Origin: Distichodus sexfasciatus
Lineage: Eukaryota; Chordata; Actinopteri; Characiformes; Distichodontidae
Reading direction: 5' to 3'
NCBI GenBank assembly: GCA_032718565.1
Contig: JAVGVS010000010.1
Coordinates: 5,770,318 to 5,834,317, forward strand
DNA: 64,000 nt
This document shows positions 9,601 to 20,339 of the stretch, piece after piece. A model generated the notes under the pieces. The model was given only the letters and a program-made list of their open reading frames with translations. It had not been told where the DNA came from and did not search any database. Position 1 is the stretch's first letter. Each line of letters opens with the position of its first letter. The position numbers and the translations under genes are program-made.

Positions 9601-12216
9601 TTGGGCAGCGCCCGGGGAGCAGTGCTTGGGGACGGTACCTTGTTCATGAGTACCTCAGTGGTACCTTTACTGGTCCTGGAATTCGAGTAGCTAGCTACAC
9701 TACAAGCTATAGAGAAAATGTAGCAAATAGAGCTGTGATATTCGGTTCACTCACTAAACTGATCCAGGTGTGCGAGTCACTTGAGTCGCTTGAGTCAGTA
9801 TTGCCAAATCGTCAGCTGAATCGTTTGTTTTTCATAGCAGAAAGTATACGTGGCTTGTGATGAAAATAAATGCAGAGTAAACCAGAGTGGCAAATATTTA
9901 TTTTCAAGTTACATTAGAGGAAGTTGACTGACAGAGTCACTCATTGCTATATGTGCTTTGAGGAGCGCTAACCAGCTTGTATGAGCGATTCAGGTTCGGC
10001 AATATGTTTCCGTCTCTAGAGGAAGTTAACCAACAGATTTACTCATGGATGTGTGTGCTTCGCACCGCGCTGCTGATTCGACTGACACGACTGCCATTGC
10101 CTATAGAGAGGATTCAACTCAAGTTCTTAGGGTCCCTCTTTTGACTGTGGTGGTCCAAACAAACTGTAGGTTATGACATTTTTAGCAGTCATACTTACGA
10201 CTACTGATCTTGTAATAGGTTCGAAATGATCATAAGAGTTGTGTACGTGATGAGGCTTATATTTTAGTCATGGTGTAGTTAGGACTCGATGGATTCGGGT
10301 TTAAGTGAGACTTCAGATTGGTGACTCGTCGCCCGGCTCTACTACGAACTACTTTTGGGGTGTTGGTGGTCTAGGGGTTAGGACACTTGCATCTGGGATA
10401 TTATCCTCCCTCTAGCACTACCATGACTGGCTTCCTGAGTAAGACCCTTAACTCCATGTTGGTGCAGGAAGATTGTCCCTGAAATGAGGAACATGGAAGT
10501 CTCTCAGAAAAAGATCATCTGTTATATGCTGTAAATGTAAATCCAAGCTACTTCTTGGTCATGGATTCTTTGTACCATCTTTGACAAGGTGGACGCCATC
10601 CTCCGACTCCATCTTGCAGCTGCCAAGAGTGCACTGTTATCCAATGAGCATGTGGGCACAGTAGCCTATAACATGCCATTTCAACACTAATCAGAAACCA
10701 CTGGTACTTAAAATATATCTTTGGAAAGAGAGAAGATTAATAATATTTTGTAACAATGTAGCATTCTGCCAAGCTACATTGCTATTTGTGAAAAAATGTT
10801 ACTGGAGAAAAGTTCCTTCCCCAAAGTGTTGTCACAAAGCTGGAAGAGCTAAATTGTCCACAACGTCTTCATGTGCTTTAGCATTAACAGCAGCTTTCAC
10901 TTTCACTTACAGGAACAGAACAAACATTTAAAAATAGCTCCACACCATTATCTCCCCTCCACCAAGCATTACAGTTGGTAATATGCATCCCTGAACGCAG
11001 CATCGCCCTGGCATATGCCAGTCCCAGATTCATCCATCACACTGCCAGATAGTGAAGGGTGATTTATCACTCCTGAGAAGGTTTCTACTGCTCCAGAGTC
11101 AGTACGGTGTCGAATTTACACCATCCCAACTAAGGCTTGGCACTGCACATAGTGATCTTGGCCTCCTTCGCTTCCTTTGCAACTTGCACAGCCGTGGAAA
11201 CCCATTTTATGAAACTTCTTATGCTGATGTTGCTACCTGAGGCAGCTTGGAACTGTGTAGCGAGTGATGCAACAGAGGGTAGACAATTTTTAGAAGCGAC
11301 TCGCTTCAGCACTCATTGGCCTCGCTTTGTGAGCTTGCATGGTCTACTAGTGGAAAGCTAGATGTTTTCTCATCACAGATCACAGTAATAGAACTTACAG
11401 ATGACTGGGGCACATTTGGAAGAAATTTCATGTACTGACTTGGGGCAGAAGTGACTTCCTGTGAGGTGTTCATAAATGTTGACATTTGTCAGTGTTTCCA
11501 TATACTTTGGGCCAAAAGCTCATTGTGAAAAGCTTTCTCTTCTACTTGAAGGGATTCTTGCATAAAGAGCATAATTTTCTTGCTAAAATGTCGGAGTTAA
11601 CGATCTATGTCTCTACCTCCTGGGCTTGTTTTGCCATAGATGAGAAGGCTAATCACTCGTGGCGAGTGGCAATCTGACCAGCAGGAGGCCATGAAGACGG
11701 GCTCATCCACCAATAACAACGACGAAGAGAAATCCAGACAGCTGGAGCGCGAAAACAAGGAGCTTCAGAAGATCATTCAGGAGGTGCGACGTCTCCTGAG
11801 GCCTGGGTCCCAGTTTTTCAGCACCTCCTGTCTGATACATTGCAGCTGTTTGTGAAAGTATTGAGACCTGATGTGAACTACAAGTCAAAGACGGTATCTC
11901 TCATCTCTTTTTCTCTCTCTCTCTCAAACAGAAGGAGGAGCGAGTGTCAGAACTGAGGAACCAGCTCTCCGAGCGCCAGGCCTTACGTTCCCGAAGACGT
12001 CCTTCGTCCTCCAACCTAAATCATAGCTCCCCTCCTCTTCCCACTGCTCACACTGACCCCAAATCTCTCCTCCCGCCTCCAGGCTACCCTCTCCCCGCTT
12101 CCGACAACCACTCGCTCCCTCCCTCCTTCTCCAACTCCTCCAACCTCTACCAGCCCGACGGCAAGATCGGCCGCAACAACTGTCATGCCAGCCGCCTGCA
12201 GCTCCTCTACAAGTGA
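3272..12216 (+). CDS. gabbr1: GABA-B receptor subunit 1, C-terminal six exons (5' part outside window)
   Basis: Class C G-protein-coupled receptor subunit that binds GABA and pairs with GABBR2 at the plasma membrane. Coding exons: 3272-3379, 4064-4157, 4783-4910, 8843-8971, 11640-11783, 11932-12216; each junction keeps frame, giving 295 residues to a TGA stop. The visible protein starts at LEPWKLYATVG (TM4), then IWQIVDPLH, the loop EHCSSEKMNTWLG, TM5 (YGYKGLLLLLGIFLAYETK), TM6 (VLCMITAPVTMILSS) and TM7 (FASLAIVFSVYITLVVLFVPK). Next come MRRLITRGEWQS, a coiled coil (EEKSRQLERENKELQKII to SELRNQLSERQ) and the RSRR ER-retention signal that GABBR2 masks in known receptors. The tail is Pro/Ser-rich and ends SRLQLLYK, close to the mammalian SRVHLLYK end. 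Upstream exons (Venus flytrap, TM1-3) lie before the window. The first exon could begin at 3269 instead of 3272. Known from the family: function. Seen: exons, motifs, splice sites. Confidence 0.96.
3529..3850 (+). repeat. (TTC)n and (CT)n pyrimidine tracts in gabbr1 intron
   Basis: A TTC-rich run at about 3532-3570 and a CT dinucleotide run at about 3664-3700, followed by further CT-rich DNA. Several CT tracts also sit just before gabbr1 acceptors (4007-4023, 4767-4780, 8817-8840, 11911-11925), where they probably serve as polypyrimidine tracts. Confidence 0.7.
5049..5215 (+). repeat. Teleost interspersed repeat (tcattcattcatttatt...ggagcctatccc type)
   Basis: Starts with a tcattcatt run, then actgcttaatcc, ctggagcctatcccg, gggcacaaggtgggaac and cacacacgatcacactcac. 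The same family recurs at 34275-34500 and 34818-35050. It is a widespread fish repeat; I do not assign a class. Confidence 0.6.
5389..5600 (+). pseudogene. Mariner-family transposase N-terminal fragment (helix-turn-helix)
   Basis: The frame encodes LLYDFKVGLSATESSRRI, then AFGDNSVN and ARHWFQKFRLGDMSLCDE. This is the spacing and residue pattern of the N-terminal DNA-binding region of mariner (SETMAR/mos1-like) transposases. It stops making sense after DEKK and runs into the inverted-repeat element at 5605. No catalytic DD34D part is present, so it is a dead remnant. Confidence 0.65.
5605..6251. mobile_element. Non-autonomous inverted-repeat DNA transposon (MITE-like), 647 bp
   Basis: Terminal inverted repeats of 39 bp at 5605-5643 and 6213-6251, beginning TATGTGACTCTGCACGGC, with two mismatches between arms. 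If the outer TA pairs are counted as target duplication, the element fits TA-inserting Tc1/mariner-type transposition. The interior has no coding capacity. It directly abuts the mariner transposase remnant. Confidence 0.75.
6331..6580 (+). repeat. tRNA-derived SINE (family A), near full length
   Basis: The head carries a degenerate A-box region (ttggtggcgtaacagtg) and a good B-box (ggttcgaatcc). The body reads ggtaaagttaccactgagg, ccccaagcactgctcc, gcagaggtcacatttcg and the tail acaaataatcactcac. It is the most complete copy in the window, and a reversed fragment follows at about 6583-6617. Confidence 0.75.
7288..7400 (+). repeat. hAT-like element start
   Basis: Begins cagtgttggcggaactact and continues with aagctacaagctact and aaaagtagttaaact, the pattern of the hAT-like family ends seen at 236 and 2985. 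The other end is not clear. Confidence 0.4.
7838..7908 (-). repeat. tRNA-like sequence (tRNA pseudogene or SINE head)
   Basis: Read on the minus strand, it has an A-box-like tggctcagatgg about 40 bases before a B-box gggttcgatccc, with total length near 70. Acceptor-stem pairing is not convincing and no anticodon loop can be placed with confidence. It is more likely a SINE head or tRNA pseudogene than a functional tRNA. Confidence 0.4.
9489..9688 (-). repeat. tRNA-derived SINE (family A), minus orientation
   Basis: Tail end gagtgatcatttgtcattg, body gcgcccggggagcagtgctt and ggtaccttgttcatgagtac, ending near ggtacctttactggtcctgg. It is well preserved except for the head. Confidence 0.7.
10361..10543 (+). 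repeat. tRNA-derived SINE (family B), degenerate
   Basis: The head ggtggtctaggggttagga matches the A-box region of the reversed copies near 60050 and 60380. The tail ends ctgtaaatgtaaatcc, as in the family-B tail (aaatgtaaat inverse of atttacattt). The B-box is eroded. Confidence 0.5.
10540..10835 (-). repeat. hAT-like non-autonomous element, family copy 2
   Basis: Shares tccgactccatcttgcagct and actggtacttaaaatata with the copy at 1-252 and ends ttccttccccaaagtgttg, a degenerate CAACACTTTGGGG terminus. Similarity extends over about 200 bases. Confidence 0.5.
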
Positions 12217-15200
12217 GGGGGTGTGGGGTGAAAAGAGCGGAGAAGGTGATGGGATTCGGGAAAAAAGTGATATGACGTTCACAGAGAACCTGCGTTCGTT
12301 CCCGTTTGGTTGCCTTCCCGCCCAGAAGATTTTACATCAACTTTTTACTTGTTTTCCCCTCTTTTTTGAATCGAATGACTGATGTAGAGTAAGTCGTGCA
12401 AACTGGGATCTCGGAGAAGGCAGCTGGAACTCACCCTGTCATGTGACGTGTCACACACGGAATCTGCAGTTTTCAGTGTCATCTATAAAGTTATGGGTAT
12501 GAATAAACTTTACAGAATCGTGTTTTTTCTTTACCCAGAATGACTTGCAGAAAAGCAAGTCAGAAGAGTGGATGTGGGTGGTTTTGACAGACTTCCTCTG
12601 AAAAAGTCTCCTGTCTGACATGAGCTGTTCGCCGTCTTTTATCTGTAATATGAGGTGTCTTGACTCTCGGCTGTTTTCATCAGTGGCTGTTGAATTGCTT
12701 GCCTGTCTAGCGTTTGTCGGCATGTTTTTTTGTTTTAATGAAAGGATTGAAAGTTGATTTGATTTTGAGAGGGTATGGGGTGGAACACTGTAAAAAAGTG
12801 TGTAAGAAGATGGAGTAACCTGGTTGCTTGCCATTTTTTATTGAAACGTTAGGTTTAAATTTTGTAGGATGTGTTACTATTTACTTAAAAATTTGTAGTT
12901 ACGAAAGGAGTAACCACTCACCAGGAAAGCTTATGATTTCACCCTTGTGACCTCATGAATCTATATTTCCGCTTTATTTTTGAGCGCTTGAAAAATGTGT
13001 ATATGATCAGCTCTTATAGATTTATAAAGCTGTTGTTGATCTAATGTGGATATATTGCTCCAAACTAAAATAGGTTTGAGTCAATTGATTTGCAATGCAA
13101 CTAGTATACTTCCTTTTTTTAAATGAAGCACATTTTTTACAGTGTATAATTTATATTTTCCGTCCTGTTTCGAGTCATTCCCATGTCATTCTTAAGTCTG
13201 ACTCCCAGTCAATTTTCCACTCTGCTGAATCTGTGACAGGGAAATATACCCGTTTCGCAACCGGGCCCTTTTACCATGACATCACTCTCAGCCCCTGTGG
13301 TGCGCAGCTTACACAATTGTGTAACTCACCCGTGTTAATGGCCAGTTTACTGGGTCTTGCTTGTGTCACCACATTAAGCGCTGGTCCTTTGCTTCTGGCT
13401 TTTCCTGACTGCAGCAGTGCTGTCAAACAAATCAAGTTAGTTCTGTGCTGATGCCTCCCAGCGTCTCATGCCATACTGTAATGGATTCTTTATGTTACTT
13501 TGTTTAATTAATAATCCATGACTCTCCAGGTCATTGCCCGCACACTGGCAGAATATATTTCATGGACATTCTCCATCTCCAGTTGTATTTCTGTGTGAGG
13601 AGTTGTGAGATCACAGTCTCTCGTCATGCGTTAATGGCTCACTGGACAATTAAATGCTCCTCAAAACGCATTTCTTAAGCGCAAGACGCACCAGCGCACT
13701 GATCTCCAGCCAACAGTTTTACTAGAGAGACTTTAAACCCCCAAAATAGCGCCTTACACATCTGATTTTCTGTCAAGAGGCAAATCGGGGCACTTGCACA
13801 GAAATGACGTGCGTTGGTTTGGCTGTAGTCCCTCGTCCACCCACAGCTCAGTGCTGCAACATTATTGAGTTTTGTACTTGTTCTACTGTTATGTGTTTGA
13901 AAGCCGGGTGTGGGAGCTGTGAGTGTATGATTTTGTCATTGATTTTTGTTGGCATTTCCTTCAGCCTTGCCATGATGAACTTTTCCACCTACCTTAATAC
14001 TGTTAGCGTTCTTAATACGTCCTGCGTAATTAAGGCTTACCGGTAGCAGAGTTCAGAGAGTCCAACTGTAATGCAGATGCTGTAAAAGTGTCAGGTTTGT
14101 GTCAACATTCTTTTAGTGGATAGCGGAACTATGGAACGTGAACAATTTTACCTGCTTTTCATTTGTGTGTGTGAGTGTGAGATGCCTTGCTTAAGTTACA
14201 GTTTTTCACAGTTGCTTAGTCAAAACAGTAGCCACATTCCTAAAATTCAGATATCCTAGACAAAACCTCTTTTTTAGGAAAAAACTGTGAATATTATCCC
14301 AAAATAGTAAAAGATAGTATTAGTCTATTTAATTGAATAATAACACATTAACATATATTAGTAAAATATGAACACCTTTCTCACTCAAGCATAATGTTAA
14401 CAGTTCAGTCAAATGGAATGAGGTTTTGTGGAGTTTAACAATTTAGTGCATCTTGCTAATTATTCCTAGTACACAGGACGGTCATAATGAAATGAATAAA
14501 ATGAGTGAAAAATGCACAAATGATTTTAAATGTTTCTGTCACTCATTACTTGAAAATATGGTCATTTCCAGACACTATAATACTTTTTTGTTGCCTTGGA
14601 ACCCGACATGCACACTGTGGGATACATTCTAACTCAGGCTCTGGTATCCTAAATACAATAATTGGCTTGAACCTAGTACAAAAATGGCACAATTTACAAC
14701 TTGGTAACAGTAGATTTGCATCCAGATTCCTTTTTGCTTTCATCATCCACATTGCATCAGGTCTTGAAGAAGACATCTGCTTTCCATGTTTAAAGTGATT
14801 ACATGCGTTAGTGTTGTATCAACAGCACTACTTTACTCTTAATTAATTAAACCACAAATACATTTGAGTGGATTTAAAACTTAGTGACAACATCTGAAGG
14901 TATTTGACTTGCTATTTGCTGTTTATTTCCATTAGATTTAGTGTCTCCTGATGACTGATGTGTCTGGAAATTTTGTGAAAAGCCCATACAGTTGTGAGTG
15001 TGATATGTGCGATGAGAAATAGTTGACTGTTGCATAAATGCTTTTGCTGTTTTGCTCAAATGGCAGCTAGAACTGACCCCATGAACTGCTGACTCGATCA
15101 AAACATCTAAGCAACTGAGACAAACTGTAAATAGCAACTCTTTCACACCTTTCAATCTTTTCTAACAGTTTCCTTTGCGTTCAGATTCTTGTCTTGTGGT

Positions 15201-18200
15201 TTGTTGCGGTTTTTGTTCTGAAATAAGCCGAGCTGAGGTACTTTTCGTAGGTTTTCTGAGCAAAATGCTCACCTGCTCTGATCTTTTTATGCATCGATAG
15301 CATCTCTCTCTTTCATGTTTTGTGACATGACAGTTTGACCCCACAGCTGTGCATCTCCCTCTGCTTTTGGGATTTGGGTTTTTTTGGGTTCTGTGATTTA
15401 AGAGCACTTAGCCTTTAATTCACATCGGATTGTGCATTACTTCTCCGCTGCAGTAGCACTCTTAATATTTTATCTCTTCTCCCAACCATGAATTTAATAC
15501 TTAACTGTGACAGGCACAGTCCAAGGCCTATAAAGAATCCAACTTAAAATCAAGCAAAATATCATTCCATATCAACGCCTGAGACAACAGAACAAAAAAT
15601 GAAAACATCTCAGTGTCAGAAGGTAACCTGCCCTTGATGTGTGTCCATCAATGATTTCATAATGTTGGTCTGTCGTGTCTGACTATCTTGTCAGTGACAG
15701 TGATGACAATTCAGGCATTATGCACAAATATTAAAGATGTAAATTCTAGGTCTACATGGTAAATGTATTCTCTTGCACATATGATATAAACAGTCAATTG
15801 TATTTCCCTGTGGCATTAAAATTATATTTATATTTACCCTGATAGACGTCAGATATTGAATGGTGTCTGTATAAATAAAAATAATTGTTTTTTGTACTGA
15901 AGTGTCATTGTCATTTTTTATTTTTTATTCTTGCCAAGTCCTCATTACTCACTTTCTTCAATTTCTTGCCTTCACTCTGTAATAACAGTAATCATGAAAG
16001 TCATTGTTATAAGGGTGAAACTTTTTAGTTTTTATCACTACTTGAAAAGCCTTTTACAATTTGACTCATCCCGTTTTGTACTTTTTTGCCAAATTATTTT
16101 CCTATCTTTTTGTAATATTTGAAGGTTGAAGTGTGTTGTGTGCTGAGTGTTATTTCACAGATGTTTGAGTTCTAAAGTTCAAATGCACATTCATTATCAA
16201 CTGTTAAAGCACCTCACTCAAGTTAGCTGTGCTTGACTTGACCTAATGAAGCACAAGCGCTCATGCAGCGCAGGCCAGTTCATTCTTCCAAAGACATACT
16301 GGAAACTGCATTAAGAGATTTAGTTCGACTCCCAGAGCCCGCAGGGCCTCATTAAGCAATGCTTGCTTACGTTTGATTGACAAGACTATTACAGTTCCAT
16401 TGATATACCTCTCATTCCGTTACCTCTCCTCCGCTTGACTGTAAATCCTGTGCGTTAACAGAACATCGCCTCTCAACCTTTTTCCAAAGTCTTGAATTTC
16501 CAGACCCGCCACACACTGACCTTAGATTGTGACGGCTGTAGATGTGGGCAGCTGAGGAGGAGAGGGAGGAGGAGGAACATCAGTTTATATGAGTGATTAT
16601 ACTGACAGACCCACTGATCTTTTCAGAGGATGTACTTCCCCCTTCAAAGAAATCACACTCCCCCTGACGTGAGGAAATGTGTGCAACTGGAAACATCTTA
16701 GCTAAGAAATCACATGCAAATTTCGGAAACTTGCCTCAAGTTCCAAAGACCCCGTTTTTCAACAATATTCTTGTGTCCTGATTCAAAAATCTGTAAAAAC
16801 TTTGTACTGATTAGGTGCACTGATTACAGATTTCAGGGTCAGTAAAAAGGTTTTATTTTTGTCTTTGTCTTTTTTGCAGTTAAGGTGAACACGGATGGCC
16901 ACAAATTGCTTTCTATCTTAAAATACTGTAGCACGCTGAATAATGATGTAATCATGTAATACTATTTTAAACTATGTGCCAAATTTATTTACTCAAGAAT
17001 AAAGACATTTAAATCATATAAGATATATTTATACTATGTTTAGTCCACTGTGGTCTTATGAAGTTATTGTTTTAAAAAACTAAAATGCCATCCCATTTAA
17101 TTATGATCAATGCAAGTACTGTAGTAAATCTACCCTACCCTAAAATGCTAACGTGGCACCCAAAAATGTATTACTGTACAGCTATGGTGTCCTGGGGCTC
17201 TTGTAAAGATCAACAGTATCATAAATTCACAATAGTGTCAGGCAATTCGTCCAAAAGCCTGGCTTTGTCTGCCAGAAAGCAGCATTTTGCCATGATGGAT
17301 TACTCAATTATAATAATTAATCCAAAACAATTTACATCAACAAAGCAATGGCTGTGTGATAAGAAAGTAACAGTTTTGTCAGGACCACCTGTGTCCACTG
17401 ACTCCTGAAAAGTCTTTGTTCTGAGCTGAAGCTGATTTACACTAAGTCTAAAATTAGAGAATGATCTCATTAACCAAATATTAAACCATGTCAAGGAAAT
17501 ATTCAGCATATTCTGATATAGATTACACCCTAAATAATTTATATGATTTGGGGTGTAAACATTATTTGTAATATGGATTTTGTGTAATCTGTTACATGCT
17601 TTATGGCATTCCCTGAAAAAATACTTTGCATTTTGAGGAATGTTTATAGGAACAGTTTATATACCACAGTATGCTGCAAATAGGCTATATTTTCCAGAAA
17701 TGTAGTTACTGAAATCTTAATTTAAACCTTGATTTTAATAAACACACTGATAAATAATCAATTTAATACATTCACTGTCACTGAAATAAATCATATTGTG
17801 AAAATGTATACAGCAAGTATCAAAATAATTAACTAACGTGCACAGTGTTCAATTTGGTATTAAAAAGCGACAATGTCATTGTCAATGTCATTGAGAAATT
17901 AATTTGTTTGGATATAATCTCATGTCCAATATGAGTATTCAGTTTGGTAATGAAAAATGATGCTGGTGTCTGAGAGAAATTCATTTTAACCTCGGGAAAT
18001 AATTAGTGTTCAGATTTTCAAATTAATGTCTCAGTGGCAGTGCCATAATTTTACTGTACCAAACTGAGTACTGTCCATGTTAAATGGCTTTTAATTGCTT
18101 TGGTACGTTTTTAATATTGTCATTACTGTCTGTCTTTTATTAGGGTCACGTTATATCGTATCACATCACTTAATGTAAGAGTTCGCGCAGAAGGACTTTA

Positions 18201-18564
18201 CCCTATCCTACGTCTGAACCACTAAAAACTCCAGTTTCTTAGTGAAATTTAAGATGAAGCTGTCAATAAAATTATCGCTTAGGTGTTATTTATGGAATGT
18301 GCTTATTGTGGCTGTTTGAAGTGTTTTGCTGGTGACTTTATAATAACTTGATTTAAAGTTTGTTGTGTAAAATTATTCATTTATATAAGTGGATCAGTAA
18401 AAAAGTTAGAAAGTTACGTTTAAATAAGGATTTATAATGAGTGTAATATTTTTTAAACTAAGAAAACCTATTTTAAATAATAAGAAAAGTTCAAGAAGTA
18501 AAAGTGGTTGTACATTATTCCTCCTGAACAAGAGAAAGGCCAAAGCATGACAGACTTTTTTCTT
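12217..18564 (+). other. gabbr1 3' UTR and gabbr1-tnfa intergenic DNA
   Basis: No coding exon was recognised on either strand. The 3' UTR of gabbr1 starts here, but its end is uncertain: AATAAA-like motifs occur at about 14490 and 15870. Blocks at about 13440-13800 and 16200-16760 are free of obvious repeats and could be conserved noncoding DNA. 17520-17560 and 17838-18074 contain inverted repeats. The rest is AT-rich. Confidence 0.5.
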
Positions 18565-18572
18565 ATTATAAT

Positions 18573-18578
18573 TTTATT
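18573..18578 (-). terminator. Candidate poly(A) signal of tnfa
   Basis: AATAAA on the minus strand, about 290 bases after the stop and just beyond the AU-rich element. AT-rich surroundings make chance matches common. Confidence 0.45.
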
Positions 18579-18601
18579 ATTGTTTTGAAAAATGACATTA
18601 C

Positions 18602-18690
18602 ACCAAATAAATAGAAATTCTTAAATATATAAATAAATAAAAAACAATAAATAGTACAAAAATACTCAATAAATAGAAATATATAAATAT
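18602..18690 (-). promoter_or_regulatory. AU-rich element in the tnfa 3' UTR
   Basis: Read as mRNA, this part of the 3' UTR contains several ATTTA pentamers, including TTATTTATTTATA (nonamer TTATTTATT) and further TATTTATT copies, 175-265 bases after the stop codon. Such elements bind TTP/ZFP36-type proteins and destabilise TNF mRNA. A poly(A) signal AATAAA follows at 18578-18573. The motif is seen directly; its function is inferred from TNF biology. Confidence 0.75.
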
Positions 18691-18864
18691 ATAGAAAATA
18701 TAGAAAACATTCTAGTTTTACTTGTTTATCCCCACAATATATCTGTAGTCACTATCTGCTCTTTCTGGTCAGTTACGGCTGTAGTGAGATTCAGCACTTG
18801 TTTACACATGTTTTAATATAAAACAAAACGACCTGTTAGTCTGTGCGAATAGCTATGGCGTTGT

Positions 18865-20130
18865 TTACAAAGAAAAGGCCCCGAAGAAGGTTTTCCCATT
18901 TTCGGTCTCCAAGTCTTTTAGCCTCTTCGCGTCCATGTCGGTGCGCAGTCGGTCTCCCGCCTGCAGCTGGAACACGGCGCCGAGATACACGGTGGAGTAC
19001 CAATCGCTTTGCCACGAGGGGGCGATGCACGCCGAGCGCATGGCGTCCAGCAGGGGCTCCCAGCTGTCGTAAGAGCCTGACCAGCGCGACACCTGGTGGC
19101 TGACGTGCACCATGGCCGGCTCGTCGCTCTTGATGTCTGCGCAGTTGACGCGGTATGAGGCCTGACTGTAGACGAAGTAGAAGCCGTTCCGAGGGATGTG
19201 GATCTCGTTGTCTTTCAGCTCGAGTCCCCCTTGGGCGAAGGACTGATCCACGTTGTCTCGCCACTCCACAGAAGTGTTGGACACTTCAGGTTGGAAATCG
19301 GCTGAGGGGGAAGAAGCAAGAATTAAGCTGCTTGAAGAAAGACAACTTTGGTTTCAAATGACTCTTTGGATGGTCAAATTTTATGTCAGTCAAGTCGGTT
19401 TTTAGTTGTTTAAAGACCTTTATCAATTTATTCAGAGGGTTTCTTTTCAATGATTATTTGCTTGCTTGATTAATACATTCATTCATTCATTTATTCATTT
19501 ATTCATTTATTCATTTATTCATTAATTCATTTATTCATTAATTCATTCCATCTTTCATTAATTCATTCATTGCATTATTCATTCATTCATTGAATCCTAG
19601 GATGTTTCTTGTGCTAGTCTTACCTGTTAAATGAATTGCAGCCTTTGAGTTTTCAGACAGCTGTCGTAGTGTGTGTCTGATGTCTGCTGGGAGAGAACAC
19701 AAACTGCTATTAATTTTCCTGAATTTCAAAACTGACAAGAATAATCGAAAGGGCCTTAATGAACTGAAACAAAAGAAAGAAGCTGAACTCACCATCTGTT
19801 TCATCTCCCTTTCCGTGTGATTGCTAAAGAAACAAGAGAAGGAGACAAATAGGAAACTGTGTTATTGCAAATTACTACCACACCATAGAGCAATACATCT
19901 TCCGATGCTTTAGTCTTTGGTAACTGATGGTAAATGAAACCTACCTTGTTCAATGTAAAACACGCAGCAGCACATAGAGCCATGACCAAGAGAACTCCAC
20001 ACACTTTCCACTTTTCTGCCCAGGTAGAAGTCTTCTTCTCCCTTCTTACAGTCACCTGGGGCAGTGGTAGCATTTGTTCTTCAACATCCAGAGCGATCTC
20101 TGTCAAACTGCTCATTGTCGATTGGTTCAA
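18865..20130 (-). CDS. tnfa: Tumour necrosis factor alpha (TNF ligand), four exons
   Basis: Inflammatory cytokine: a type II membrane protein, trimeric, released by proteolysis and acting on TNF receptors. Exons on the minus strand: 20130-19945, 19823-19793, 19686-19624, 19301-18865. Phases join cleanly to 238 residues plus TAA, a normal length, in the usual four-exon layout. Residues about 1-38 are cytoplasmic. The membrane segment WKVCGVLLVMALCAAACF follows, then a short stalk, then the TNF homology domain starting at SKAAIHLT. The domain has VEWRDNVDQSFAQGGLEL, NEIHIPRNGFYFVYSQASY and YLGAVFQLQAGDRL, and the end TFFGAFSL. Two domain cysteines (RVNCAD and RSACIAP) match the single disulphide of TNF-alpha. 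A second ATG five codons in (20115) could also be the start. It resembles teleost TNF-alpha more than TNF-N/lymphotoxin; no second TNF gene is visible beside it, though fish often have one. Confidence 0.93.
19461..19590. repeat. ATTC/ATTT tetranucleotide repeat in tnfa intron 3
   Basis: Some 30 imperfect units of attc, attt and atta run between the third and fourth tnfa exons. This is likely a length-polymorphic microsatellite. Confidence 0.85.
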
Positions 20131-20325
20131 TAGTCAGTCTTTGTTAGCAATGTAGTCCAACAATAGGGTCTCCTTTTTTGATTGTTGATTGTAGTTGCTG
20201 TTGAACAACTCAATTACAAGTTCAGATCTTCTTCTGATGGACCTGTCAGCCTTTTGCAGTTCTTGGTTGATCGTGATACTGATTTAAGGACTGTGCTGAA
20301 GTTCTTTTTAAGTCGAGCGGTGGAA

Positions 20326-20336
20326 GGGGAAACTCC
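20326..20336. promoter_or_regulatory. NF-kappa-B-like site upstream of tnfa
   Basis: GGGGAAACTCC matches the kappa-B consensus GGGRNNYYCC. It lies about 200 bases upstream of the tnfa start codon, and a weak TATA-like ttaaaaag (minus strand, about 20304-20312) lies between them. TNF promoters in vertebrates are driven by NF-kappa-B, so the position is sensible. The transcription start was not determined. Confidence 0.45.
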
Positions 20337-20339
20337 ACT

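Larger units (their letters stand above)
8972..11639 (+). other. gabbr1 intron between the TM7 exon and the C-terminal tail exons
   Basis: About 2.7 kb, mostly repeat-derived: tagttactttt-type repeat (9150-9240), reversed SINE-A (9489-9688), a degenerate SINE-B (10361-10543) and a hAT-like copy (10540-10835). 10850-11639 shows no recognisable exon. Confidence 0.65.

Noticed and set aside
18836..19264. 142-aa Arg/His-rich open frame on the minus strand
   Set aside because: It is an alternative frame of tnfa exon 4. The overlapping frame encodes a clear TNF homology domain with correct splice junctions.
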